Shown here: positions 25,431 to 33,976 of the stretch, in pieces
How the letters are laid out: each line of letters begins with the position of its first letter
Position numbering within the stretch: position 1 is the stretch's first letter
Assembly: GCF_000733925.1 (NCBI RefSeq)
Contig: NZ_JPOO01000003.1
Span: 1,674,001-1,738,000 of the forward strand
Origin: Arenibacter algicola
GTDB taxonomy: Bacteria; Bacteroidota; Bacteroidia; Flavobacteriales; Flavobacteriaceae
Length of the DNA stretch: 64,000 bases
Direction: 5' to 3'
Notes under the pieces: model-generated
Database searches by the model: none
Told to the model about the DNA's origin: nothing
What the model saw: only the letters and a program-made list of their open reading frames with translations
Made by a program: the position numbers and the translations under genes

Positions 25431-26768
25431 TTAGAATTCCCTATAAGGTGCATCCAAGAACTTATTGGCCTCTGGTTCCGAAAATCTAGCGGTGGCGTTA
25501 TCCCAATGCAAGGTCTTATTTGGAAAGCGGCCTGCAATAACCCCCAACAATATAGTTTCTGTTAGTCGTGCCGAATATTCAAAGGGAGCTGTAGTTTCGG
25601 CTTTGCCCAAACAGGCGTCCACAAACTGATGATAGTGCTTGTCCCCTTCGGAATCATAGTCCCTAACCGGCTCGCCTATGGCATCCTGATCCTTGATTAT
25701 TGACAAATCCAGCTCCTGATATTCGCCATCTATAATAAGTCTGGGCAACTCCATAAAATGCGGCAATAAAAGTCTCCCTTTTTCACCTACAAACATAGCC
25801 CCTTGCCCAGGTAGTTTCTCATTGTTGGGCAATTTCAAGTCTTTATGCTTCTCAGGAGCCCCTTTGCCGTCGTACCAGATCCACTTCAAGGTATCGGCCG
25901 TATATTCGGTTCCGGGAAAGGTATAGGTAACGGTGTTCTTTTCAGGGAATCCGAATCCTGTTGGTTTTCTACATTGGTTCTTTATAGTCATGGGGACGTC
26001 CAATTTAAGGGCGTTGTAAGGGGTGTCAAAAATATGTACGCCCATATCTCCCAATGTACCACAGCCGTAGTCCAATAATTTTCTCCAATTGGCCGGATGG
26101 TAATATCCCTCCTTATAAGGTCTTTCGGCAGAAGTCCCCAACCACAGGTTCCAATCCAAATTCTCAGGTACCGGATCTGATCCTTCCGGCTCCGGACCAT
26201 CAAAGCCCCAGTTCTTGGGAGACCAAGCCCTAACCGTGCTAACCTTCCCTATAATTCCTGATTGGATCAATAAAGTAGCCAATTTGTAATCGTAGAAAGA
26301 ATGTACCTGAATTCCCATTTGGGTGACCAAGTTTTTTTCCTTTGCCATCTTGCGCATCGCTCTGGCTTCCACTACGTGATGGGTAAGGGGTTTTTGACAA
26401 TATACCGGTTTTCCGATCTCCATGGCCATCATGGAAGCAGGAGCATGGGTATGATCCGGGGTCGAGACTATTACCGCATCTATATCGTTCTTCATTTCTT
26501 TGAGCATCACCCTATAATCCTTGTAGACTACAGCGTTGGGGTGCAATTTTTTGGCCCCTTCCAATGCCTTGGAATCTACATCGCAAAGTGCAACTACATC
26601 CACCAATTCATGTGAGGATATGGACTTAAGGTCGGCCCCTCCCATATTACTAACACCTATATGGGCCGTTCTTAAGCGTCCATTTTTGGACAAGGCCCAA
26701 ACAGAGGTTGGCAGTAGTGCCGTTAAACCCAAGGCAGCGGTACTTTTTAGAAAGTCTCTTTTTTTCAT
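25431..26768 (-). CDS. Secreted Gfo/Idh/MocA-family oxidoreductase
   Basis: These enzymes oxidise or reduce sugars and glycosides with a nicotinamide cofactor. The 445-residue protein has a Tat-like leader (MKKRDFLKSTAALGLTALLP, Lys-Arg rather than Arg-Arg), a Rossmann fold (RTAHIGVSNMGG), the PDHTHAP loop and CQKPLTH, the variant of the EKP motif holding the catalytic Lys. The barrel domain GTLGDMGVHIFDTPYNAL contains the conserved Asp and His. It follows a 3-keto-disaccharide hydrolase gene by 56 bases, which fits a periplasmic pathway in which a glycoside is oxidised at C3 and then cleaved. This pairing is inference. Confidence 0.85.
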   Translation of the reverse strand: MKKRDFLKSTAALGLTALLPTSVWALSKNGRLRTAHIGVSNMGGADLKSISSHELVDVVALCDVDSKALEGAKKLHPNAVVYKDYRVMLKEMKNDIDAVIVSTPDHTHAPASMMAMEIGKPVYCQKPLTHHVVEARAMRKMAKEKNLVTQMGIQVHSFYDYKLATLLIQSGIIGKVSTVRAWSPKNWGFDGPEPEGSDPVPENLDWNLWLGTSAERPYKEGYYHPANWRKLLDYGCGTLGDMGVHIFDTPYNALKLDVPMTIKNQCRKPTGFGFPEKNTVTYTFPGTEYTADTLKWIWYDGKGAPEKHKDLKLPNNEKLPGQGAMFVGEKGRLLLPHFMELPRLIIDGEYQELDLSIIKDQDAIGEPVRDYDSEGDKHYHQFVDACLGKAETTAPFEYSARLTETILLGVIAGRFPNKTLHWDNATARFSEPEANKFLDAPYREF

Positions 26769-26824
26769 AAGTAAGTTTTTTATTGTTTTTATTATCGGTC
26801 AAACCAAACCAACAGAATTAATTT

Positions 26825-27625
26825 CTAAAGTTTTCTAATTTTTATATTTCTGAACCAAATGGGACTTGAATGATCCTGAAATCCGATATATCCAGACTTG
26901 AACTTGCCATAATATTCCTCATCCTTCCATTTTCCGGAATTCTTTCTTTCATACCAATCCTCGGACCATGGAACAAAAGATAGTACTCTTTTCCCGTTGA
27001 GCCAGTGCTCCACCTGCTCTGGCGTAAATACTATTTTAGAAGAATTCCACTCTCCAACAGGATTCAATATTTTTTGTTCCGGATCGGCCACATGCATGGC
27101 ATAATCCGAGGCTGTTTGCTGTAAGGGTTGGAGTGCTGCTGGATTTTCGGTATGCCCAAGGCTCAGGTTATAGGCCGTTAGATCATGGATTTTTGCATAG
27201 TTTTCATCATCGATCAACTGGTATTCAGGAGAAATATTTGGTGGCCCGGCATTAGGTATACCTTCCTTTAGGTGATAAAAAATGCCACTATTGCCTCCTT
27301 CCGGCAATTTCCATTCCACATAGAACTCAAAATTATCAAACTCTTCCAAACCATAGATAATATCCTTTCCCCCGGTATAATCCTGTTCTAGTCCCAATTC
27401 GGTATCAAACGTCAATACGCTGTCCTTCACGACCCAGCCTGGAGGCAATGATTCCCCGTTGTAAGCTCTCCATCCGTTGGTTGTTACTCCATCGAACAAG
27501 TATATCCAATTTTCGCTTTCTGCCGCAGTTTCAGCTTTAGCTTCAGCTTCGGGTTTGTTATCAGTTTTGGTTTTGCAGGAAGATAGTACCAATGCAAAGG
27601 AAAAAAAGGCAATTAGCAGTTTCAT
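26825..27625 (-). CDS. DUF1080 / 3-keto-disaccharide hydrolase lipoprotein
   Basis: The 266-residue lipoprotein (signal MKLLIAFFSFALVLSSCKTK) has an Ala/Glu-rich linker and a concanavalin-like DUF1080 domain: WIYLFDGVTTNGWRAYNG, FDNFEFYVEWKLPEGGNSGI, WNSSKIVFTPEQVEHWLNGK and IGFQDHSSPIWFRNIKIRKL. Family members cleave 3-keto-disaccharides. The neighbouring secreted oxidoreductase could make the 3-keto group. The mature protein should be anchored to the outer membrane, facing periplasm or surface. Confidence 0.88.
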   Translation of the reverse strand: MKLLIAFFSFALVLSSCKTKTDNKPEAEAKAETAAESENWIYLFDGVTTNGWRAYNGESLPPGWVVKDSVLTFDTELGLEQDYTGGKDIIYGLEEFDNFEFYVEWKLPEGGNSGIFYHLKEGIPNAGPPNISPEYQLIDDENYAKIHDLTAYNLSLGHTENPAALQPLQQTASDYAMHVADPEQKILNPVGEWNSSKIVFTPEQVEHWLNGKRVLSFVPWSEDWYERKNSGKWKDEEYYGKFKSGYIGFQDHSSPIWFRNIKIRKL

Positions 27626-27705
27626 GTATTTACTTTTTTTGTAGTATTTATAAAAACATGAAGATAAAAAAAAATCGCAAGAGACCTAAGGTAGTGAAGT
27701 GTAAT

Positions 27706-28203
27706 TTAAACGGATTTCAACTCCCGTAACAAATTCTCCATATTCAATGGCTTTGTAAACATTATCAAGGATCCGTCCGGCCCATAGGTCCATAGGCTTT
27801 TTGGGCGGTCCCAGTATAGTTCCACTCCGTTTTTGTCAGGGTCGTCCAGATAAATGGCTTCCGAAACACCATGGTCACTTGCCCCCGTTAACGGATATTC
27901 TGCCTTAAGTAAACGCAGATATATGTTGGCAAGATCTTTTCTAGTGGGATATACTATTGCCGTATGGAAAAGACCTACACTATTGGTAGGCGCGGGAGAC
28001 AGGCCTTTACTATGCCATGTATTTAAACCAATATGATGGTGGTATCCCCCAGCGGAAATAAAGGCGGCCTGATTTCCGTACATTGTGGTCACTTCAAAGC
28101 CCAATAGATTACAATAAAAATCCAAAGATCGTTCCAGGTCTGCAACCTTTAAATGTACGTGTCCAATTCGGGCCTGTGCAGGAATAGTATAGTCATTTTC
28201 CAT
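27706..28203 (-). CDS. VOC-family (glyoxalase/extradiol dioxygenase-like) protein
   Basis: The 165-residue protein has the vicinal-oxygen-chelate fold: IGHVHLKVADLERSLDFYCN, GGYHHHIGLNTW, LFHTAIVYPTRKDL, SDHGVSEAIYLDDPDKNGVE and ELYWDRP. The His in the first module (HVHLKV), a second-module His and the Glu of NGVELYWDRP are likely metal ligands. The pattern resembles catechol-2,3-dioxygenase-like proteins, but the substrate is unknown. It lies 80 bases before the DUF1080 gene on the same strand and may share its operon. Confidence 0.82.
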   Translation of the reverse strand: MENDYTIPAQARIGHVHLKVADLERSLDFYCNLLGFEVTTMYGNQAAFISAGGYHHHIGLNTWHSKGLSPAPTNSVGLFHTAIVYPTRKDLANIYLRLLKAEYPLTGASDHGVSEAIYLDDPDKNGVELYWDRPKSLWTYGPDGSLIMFTKPLNMENLLRELKSV

Positions 28204-28281
28204 TTTCGGAGTGATTTTTACGCAATCATCAATCTCTAATTACCAACTTAAAAATTTGTGCATCAACTACCCTTGACATCA

Positions 28282-28632
28282 TCAATACTTATAAATTCTT
28301 GCCGCATAAGTGTTGGAACTGTCAATGCGATAAATATTCATGGGATAATCGCCGGAAGGCTTAAGAATGGGCATTTCTACAGTCTTTTTCTTTGAAGAAA
28401 TGTTATTGGACTTCTGATTGTCCATCACACTACCAAGCCGATCTTTATAATTGAAGTCAAAAACAATAGAATCCTTTGACCCATTCCCCTTTCTTTTAAA
28501 TGCATTGGCCTCATGCAGGCTCCAATCCTTTACCAATGCATCGTTATCTACAGAAGGCATAGGGTTTTGCTGGGCATTTAAACTATTGCCCATTAAAAAC
28601 AATACTGCACAAAAAAAAGTGAAATGTTTCAT
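28282..28632 (-). CDS. Small secreted protein of unknown function
   Basis: The 116-residue reading starts MKHFTFFCAVLFLMGNSLNA, a signal peptide cleaved after about LNA-QQ. The frame is open 10 codons further up, which would only add a non-secretory stretch. The mature part contains DFNYKDRLGSVMDNQKSNNI and ends MNIYRIDSSNTYAARIYKY. Family not recognised. It is next to another small envelope protein gene. Confidence 0.65.
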   Translation of the reverse strand: MKHFTFFCAVLFLMGNSLNAQQNPMPSVDNDALVKDWSLHEANAFKRKGNGSKDSIVFDFNYKDRLGSVMDNQKSNNISSKKKTVEMPILKPSGDYPMNIYRIDSSNTYAARIYKY

Positions 28633-28671
28633 TTTATATTTTTTTTGTGGGCACAACATCAATGCAATTTT

Positions 28672-29136
28672 TTAAAACTCCTCGCAATGAATACCCTTTT
28701 CAATTTGTTTCCTTAAGGCGGTTACAATAGTTTCCAATTCCTCTGGTGCCTTGCCATACTCAAAGGTAACCTTGTATTTCTTGCCGGAAAAATTTTCAAC
28801 CTCCAACCACTCGGCTCCTCCATCTGCGCAATCCGGACATCCCACGACTTCTGGCAACGAAAAAAATTCTTTTAAATCTACTGCTTTTTTAATAGAGTCC
28901 CAACTCAATCGGGTCAAGTTTTCTTTACAATCAATAGCTTCTACCTGATTATTCCAACCTGAACGGGAATAAATTACCGTGTCCGACTTTAGCAACATAT
29001 CAATCTTACAATAGCCAACACACATTCCAAAGGAAGTGCCATAACCTATCTGCTTTATATCTGAAGGATTCACCTCATTTTTTTCACAAGAAAGCATTAG
29101 GCCGGTCATCAACAAAAGAATTATACCCTTTTTCAT
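28672..29136 (-). CDS. Small lipoprotein with conserved cysteines
   Basis: The 154-residue lipoprotein (MKKGIILLLMTGLMLSCEKN) contains SFGMCVGYCKIDMLLKSDTV with a Cys-Val-Gly-Tyr-Cys pair, CPDCADGGAEWLEV, and a C-terminal KYKVTFEYGKAPEELETIV. The C-x3-C segment before a beta strand resembles the small DUF6438-like lipoproteins of Bacteroidota, but I am not certain of the family. Function unknown. Confidence 0.7.
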   Translation of the reverse strand: MKKGIILLLMTGLMLSCEKNEVNPSDIKQIGYGTSFGMCVGYCKIDMLLKSDTVIYSRSGWNNQVEAIDCKENLTRLSWDSIKKAVDLKEFFSLPEVVGCPDCADGGAEWLEVENFSGKKYKVTFEYGKAPEELETIVTALRKQIEKGIHCEEF

Positions 29137-29257
29137 TGGTTAGTTGTTTAAAAATGAAGCTTCACCCAAAGTATCCCCTTTAGAGACTTTTAGCTAATTA
29201 AAATACTGATGTTAAGATGTTTATAATGCTATTTGGTTGCGTAGTCTATTTTTATAT

Positions 29258-30346
29258 TTAAGCAAGGGCAGTACCATCTACACCCCCAATAAGAATTGAT
29301 ATAACCTCTTCCAAGGTGTCCAATACCCCAGGATTGGTGCAGTTGATCATAATGGAAAAAACCATATCCTGCTCCGGATATACATAAAATACAGCATAGC
29401 CCCCTACCCCATTGCCCACATGGCCATAATATCTCCTGCCCATCTTATCCTGGGTAACCTGCCATCCAAGCCCGTAGTAGGTTGGAGTGCCATTAATGAC
29501 CCCAGAGGTTAGAAATTGGGATTGAGTTTTATTATCCCTAAACTTGGAATCCAAATAAACCTGCCCAAAACGGGCAATATCAGAGGCCGTGGATAAATAG
29601 CCCCCTCCTGCCAATTTGTACGCATTGTTAACCGGAATAGCCTTCCTGAAACCCAATCTGCCCTTAGAATAAAATGTGGTGCAGTTTGGAGGAAGATCCC
29701 CCGGGACTTCCGGGAAGGTATTTTTTAAACCATAAGGTTTTAATATTTTTTCCTGAACATATTCCGCAAAGGGCATACCACTTACCTCCTGCATTGCCAA
29801 AGAAATTAGTACCCAGTCAAAACTGGTATACTGAAATCCGTTTCCAGGTTCAAAAAGAAGGTCGTCATTCTGGAATAGGGCAAGCGACTCCTTTATCCCC
29901 AAAGGCTTGTTTAGGCCATATTCCCCACCGCGGTAGCCTCTGATTCCCGCAGTATGTCCTGCCAATTGTCTAAGTGTAAAATCGAACTCCTTTTTGGGAA
30001 AGTACGGAACATACCTATAAATGGAAGCGTCCAAATCCAATTGTCCTTCCTCCACCATAGTGGCCAATGCGGCCGCTGCAATGGGCTTGGACACACTGGC
30101 AATCCTAAAGATGGTATTTTGGGGATCTATGGTAGTTTGCTGTTCCAAATCTGTAAACCCATAGCCTTTCTCAAAGAACACCTCATTGTTTTTGAGCACG
30201 GTAATGGCAAGGCCTGGAACCCGCTGGTCATCTATAAGCTTTTGCAAAATTTGATCCGCCCGGATCTTGCCCAATAATTCCTTGTCTCCACCAATTACCC
30301 TTTGGGAAGCGAAAAAATTCTTTAAATATTTTAGAATGGGATTCAT
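29258..30346 (-). CDS. Serine hydrolase of the beta-lactamase class C / esterase group
   Basis: The 362-residue protein has the SxxK nucleophile motif RIASVSKPIAAAA, a YxS variant of the second motif (FQYTSFDWVLIS, where class C enzymes have YxN), and HVGNGVGGYAVFY in the place of the KTG/HxG motif. No signal peptide is obvious at the chosen start. Such proteins include D-aminopeptidases, esterases and LACTB-like hydrolases, so a true beta-lactamase is unlikely. Confidence 0.85.
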   Translation of the reverse strand: MNPILKYLKNFFASQRVIGGDKELLGKIRADQILQKLIDDQRVPGLAITVLKNNEVFFEKGYGFTDLEQQTTIDPQNTIFRIASVSKPIAAAALATMVEEGQLDLDASIYRYVPYFPKKEFDFTLRQLAGHTAGIRGYRGGEYGLNKPLGIKESLALFQNDDLLFEPGNGFQYTSFDWVLISLAMQEVSGMPFAEYVQEKILKPYGLKNTFPEVPGDLPPNCTTFYSKGRLGFRKAIPVNNAYKLAGGGYLSTASDIARFGQVYLDSKFRDNKTQSQFLTSGVINGTPTYYGLGWQVTQDKMGRRYYGHVGNGVGGYAVFYVYPEQDMVFSIMINCTNPGVLDTLEEVISILIGGVDGTALA

Positions 30347-30475
30347 GGGGTTGCTATGGATTAATATTAAGGCTTTCCTGTTCGGAGCCTTACTTGGAGA
30401 TCTCTTCTGCCAACTCTTGGGAATTAACTACGGTAACAGCAAAACCTGCAATTTCATATCAAAAACACTACCTTC

Positions 30476-31288
30476 TCACTCGCTAAAAATAAGTTCTCCT
30501 TTATACAATTGCTCAACCTCCACAACGGCCGGTCTATTAAAACTGACCACATCTCCAGTACCCCGCAAAGTGCCTTTAAGGGATTCCTGCGGACTTAAGC
30601 GCATATCATTAGAACCCCTATGGTTAAAGCTAATGTTATCCGCCATTAGGGCCTCGGCCTCCAAACGGGAGTCCCCTGAGGCAAAAACAATACTGAAATT
30701 AAGGGTTTGGCCCCTTAAATTATAGTACGAAATTCCATTGGAAACAATAGCCAAACTTTGGGTGTCCAACTCTAAATTGAATTCCCCACTGGTGTACCCG
30801 GCATCCGGGTCATTAAAACTCTCGGAAATTAGGGTTAAACTACGATAGGCCAATACACCATCACTCAGGACATCGAGCCCCGTACTGCTCCTAATCTCGG
30901 TAATATTGGGAGCGGTAACATAAACCTTGGTAAGTCCGTATTTTCTTGTAAAATTACAATCATTGGTATCGCGCAGCAATAGGCGGTTATCCAAAACCTC
31001 CACCTCAACTTCGTTCCTTAAATATTCCCCTGTTTCCACTTCTACCTTTAAGGGACTTCCCTGCCGTAGCGTCAATTGCACATTCTCATAGACCGTAATT
31101 GCAGTAAAATTAGGTACTTCCACGACTTCCCTGCTAATATCCCCAGCATTTTGAAAGCAATCTGGCGCATTCTCGCTATTGCAATTCACAAGCACCAACA
31201 GTATTGCCAAGAGCAGGCCAATTCTAGCACCGTTTGTCGCAGCGCTCCTCCACCCCAATCTTACCTTCAAAATAAAATAGTTCATCAT
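30476..31288 (-). CDS. Head-GIN (DUF2807) domain lipoprotein
   Basis: The 270-residue protein has a long basic leader and lipobox (LAILLVLVNCNSE). A right-handed beta-solenoid of DUF2807 type follows: FTAITVYENVQLTLRQGSPL, VYVTAPNITEIRSSTGLDVL and SGDSRLEAEALMADNISFNH. Such domains occur in Bacteroidota surface or periplasmic proteins of unknown role. A later Met, giving a shorter signal peptide, was not found. Confidence 0.82.
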   Translation of the reverse strand: MMNYFILKVRLGWRSAATNGARIGLLLAILLVLVNCNSENAPDCFQNAGDISREVVEVPNFTAITVYENVQLTLRQGSPLKVEVETGEYLRNEVEVEVLDNRLLLRDTNDCNFTRKYGLTKVYVTAPNITEIRSSTGLDVLSDGVLAYRSLTLISESFNDPDAGYTSGEFNLELDTQSLAIVSNGISYYNLRGQTLNFSIVFASGDSRLEAEALMADNISFNHRGSNDMRLSPQESLKGTLRGTGDVVSFNRPAVVEVEQLYKGELIFSE

Positions 31289-31329
31289 ATTATATCATTT
31301 GAGCAGCATATCTGTTCAATTAATAAACT

Positions 31330-32427
31330 CTAAAGCCTAACTCCAACCCCGAATTCCACAGCTTCCGCTTTTGCACCATGCGATTTTAAACTTATCGCCC
31401 CATAGACCTTATCCGAAAAATATCGCTTCAAGCCAATTCTATTATAAACCTTTCCTTCAAAATCGAAAGGATAGTACACATAGTAACCCAACTGGGCAAT
31501 AACCGACATTTTATTAATAAACAATTCATGGCCCAAAAACACGCCAACACGTTTATAATCATCATCCGGTTGTACCCCATATTCAGGAAAGGCTACCGAC
31601 TGATAGCGTATAAGTTCCTTTAAAAAGTTGGAAAAATACACATCCGTACCCAGCTGCAGGGCACTTCTTCTAGTAAAGCGCTTGTCTACATAGGCAGAAA
31701 AAATATAAAAAGCATATTGGCCAGAATCCACTACATCACTCTCATTTATACCGGACCTAAAGGCCAGATTAAGTTTAATAGGCTCTGAAACCTTCAATTT
31801 TTCGGTTCTAATATATTCCTCTTCCCGGCCACCATCCAGATCATAGGTCAAGCCAACATTGAGGGCCATGGTATTGGTAGAGGTGTTGGGTGCGGTAACA
31901 TTGGCATTGGAGTAATGTATTAGGGATATCCCGGCCTTGAGCCCCAAGCCTTTGAACAAATTTTCCTTGTGATAGTTCAACATCAAATAGGTTGAACTCA
32001 AAAAATGGGAACCATAAGCGTTGTTCCTAAAATTTTCGTTCTTATCAAAAGGGTTGGTGTTATAGGCAATGCCCTGCCCCAACCTAAACTGGAGGTTTCT
32101 TCTAAAAAAATAGAAATTGTAATGGGCATATAGGCCATAATTCTCCCCCAAAGTACTGTTATTCATATTCTGATAAACGAACGAAAAGCCCGTATCCGGA
32201 TAATTGTAGAGTTGCTGCCATTCCTCATCCCCATAAGTCTTCCTATTGTATCCCAGGATAATACCACCGGGATGATTGGTGATCAAATGTGAAATATCAG
32301 TATTGTGCAAGAGCACCGAACCATAGTATTGACTAACATCCAAAGTGTACCTCTTGGTTTCTTTCGGATTTTGTGAAAAGCAAAAAGCTGTCGACAGACA
32401 GCCTATAAGAAATAGCCTTAGGTTCAT
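31330..32427 (-). CDS. Acyloxyacyl hydrolase, PagL-like outer-membrane lipid A deacylase
   Basis: PagL-type barrels remove an acyl chain from lipid A in the outer membrane. The 365-residue product starts MNLRLFLIGCLSTAFCFSQN with a signal peptide. It has SLIHYSNANVTAPNTSTNTM, which matches the His-x-Ser active-site region of the family. The protein is about twice as long as Pseudomonas PagL and has more predicted strands, as usual in Bacteroidota members. The upstream Met at 32478 would precede the signal peptide by 17 residues and is not preferred. Confidence 0.78.
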   Translation of the reverse strand: MNLRLFLIGCLSTAFCFSQNPKETKRYTLDVSQYYGSVLLHNTDISHLITNHPGGIILGYNRKTYGDEEWQQLYNYPDTGFSFVYQNMNNSTLGENYGLYAHYNFYFFRRNLQFRLGQGIAYNTNPFDKNENFRNNAYGSHFLSSTYLMLNYHKENLFKGLGLKAGISLIHYSNANVTAPNTSTNTMALNVGLTYDLDGGREEEYIRTEKLKVSEPIKLNLAFRSGINESDVVDSGQYAFYIFSAYVDKRFTRRSALQLGTDVYFSNFLKELIRYQSVAFPEYGVQPDDDYKRVGVFLGHELFINKMSVIAQLGYYVYYPFDFEGKVYNRIGLKRYFSDKVYGAISLKSHGAKAEAVEFGVGVRL

Positions 32428-32541
32428 GGGGAGCAAATGTAATGAAAAATTAAAAATAGGTTTTCTAAAAATTGACAATGCTGGCTACACTTCCCAAGTA
32501 CCCAGGAAAATTAATTCTGCAATAATGGGCCAGAGGCCTTT

Positions 32542-33495
32542 TTAGAAAAGCTCTTTGGCAATAGCCTCAATATTATCGGATTTGCCCATGGAATAATAAT
32601 GCAATACGGGCACCCCTGCCGCCTTCAGCTCCTTGGATTGCTGAATGGCCCACTCTATACCTACCTGACGTACGTCCGCATTAGTGGAACAATCGTCCAC
32701 CGCATCTATCAAGTCCTGTGGCAGGTCTATTTTAAAGACCTGTGGCAATAATTGCAAATGCCGCTTAACCGCAATGGGCTTAATCCCGGGAATAATTGGC
32801 ACATTTATTCCCATTTTCTTCGCAGCCTCTACAAACTCGAAAAACTTCTGATTATCAAAAAACATTTGTGTCACCACATAATCGGCCCCAGCTTCTACCT
32901 TTTCCTGTAACCTTTTCAAATCCGTAATCAAGGATGGTGCCTCTAAGTGCTTTTCCGGATACCCAGCAACGCCGATACAAAAATCGGCACTATGGATCGT
33001 CTCTACCTTGTCATGTAAATAATTACCGTGATTTAAGGCGTGGATCTGTTTCACCAGTTCAGAAGCATAGGCATGTCCGCCCTTGGTAGGATTAAAATAC
33101 TGTTCTTCTTTACGTGCATCCCCACGTAGGGCCATCACATTTTGGATACCCAAATATTGACAATCCACCAACACATATTCGGTCTCTTCTTTGGTAAATC
33201 CCCCACAAAGCACGTGTGGTACGGTATCAACTCCGTATTTGTGCTGTATAGAGGCACAAATACCCACAGTTCCGGGTCTCATACGGGTCAATCTTTTATC
33301 CAACAAACCATCCCTATCTATGTAAACGTACTCCTCCCGAGAAGTGGTTACGTCAATGAAAGGTGGTTTAAACTCCATTAAGGGGTCAATATTATCGTAT
33401 AATTCCTGAATACTTCTTCCTTTGACCGGTGGTATAATCTCGAAGGAGAACAATGTCTTCCCCTCTGCTTTTTTTATGTGTTCCGTTACTTTCAT
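32542..33495 (-). CDS. metF: 5,10-methylenetetrahydrofolate reductase
   Basis: MetF makes 5-methyl-tetrahydrofolate, the methyl donor for methionine synthase. The 317-residue TIM-barrel protein has FSFEIIPPVKGRS (the early catalytic Glu), DVTTSREEYVYI, GDARKEE, DFCIGVAGYPEKH and ADYVVTQMFFDNQKFFEFV, all conserved FAD- and folate-binding segments. It lies downstream of metH in the same direction, separated by the hairpin-rich spacer. Confidence 0.96.
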   Translation of the reverse strand: MKVTEHIKKAEGKTLFSFEIIPPVKGRSIQELYDNIDPLMEFKPPFIDVTTSREEYVYIDRDGLLDKRLTRMRPGTVGICASIQHKYGVDTVPHVLCGGFTKEETEYVLVDCQYLGIQNVMALRGDARKEEQYFNPTKGGHAYASELVKQIHALNHGNYLHDKVETIHSADFCIGVAGYPEKHLEAPSLITDLKRLQEKVEAGADYVVTQMFFDNQKFFEFVEAAKKMGINVPIIPGIKPIAVKRHLQLLPQVFKIDLPQDLIDAVDDCSTNADVRQVGIEWAIQQSKELKAAGVPVLHYYSMGKSDNIEAIAKELF

Positions 33496-33976
33496 AATTT
33501 CTCCCTCTATCCTCTTATTTATTCTTTAGAAAAGGCACATTAGCTATTATTTTATTTAGCTTCCTACAAATGGGCTATTCCTAATTCTTATTTTCGATTC
33601 TATTTTATTATGGCAGCCCACAAACACTCCTTTCTGTCGGTTTGTGGCCGGGCTATCCACTTAATTTTTTTATTCCAAAGTCATAAAAAAGATATCGTTC
33701 CTATCCCTGCTGCAAGGAATATCCAACTTCAACCCAACTTTACCTATTCTTTCTTCTTCTTTCGAGGCCAAGACCTACAAGGTTTTGGAAACCTTGCAGG
33801 TCTAACTTTGCCAGCATTGAGCATTGGACACCAATCTCCTTCTCTTCGAGACCTACAAGGTTAAAAAAAACCTTGCAGGACAAAACAACAACCTTGCAGG
33901 TCTAACTTTGCCGGCATTGGGCACCTATCTCCTTCTCTTCGATACCTACAAGGTTAAAAAAAAACCTTGCAGGCCC
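33496..33976 (-). repeat. Spacer with hairpin direct repeats after metH
   Basis: Three hairpins made of CCTACAAGGTT and AACCTTGCAGG lie at 33774-33800, 33852-33879 and 33945-33972. A lone second arm is at 33890-33900. The stretch GGTCTAACTTTGCC...TCTCCTTCTCTTCGA is duplicated (33799-33850 and 33899-33943), so the hairpin unit has been tandemly duplicated with a step of about 100 bases. The last hairpin begins 4 bases after the metH stop. There is no T tract after it on the minus strand, so it is at most an imperfect terminator. The remainder, 33496-33773, shows no gene. Confidence 0.7.

Noticed and set aside
29258..30346. Antibiotic-resistance beta-lactamase
   Set aside because: The second motif is YTS rather than YxN and no signal peptide is seen; the broad serine-hydrolase family is a safer name.
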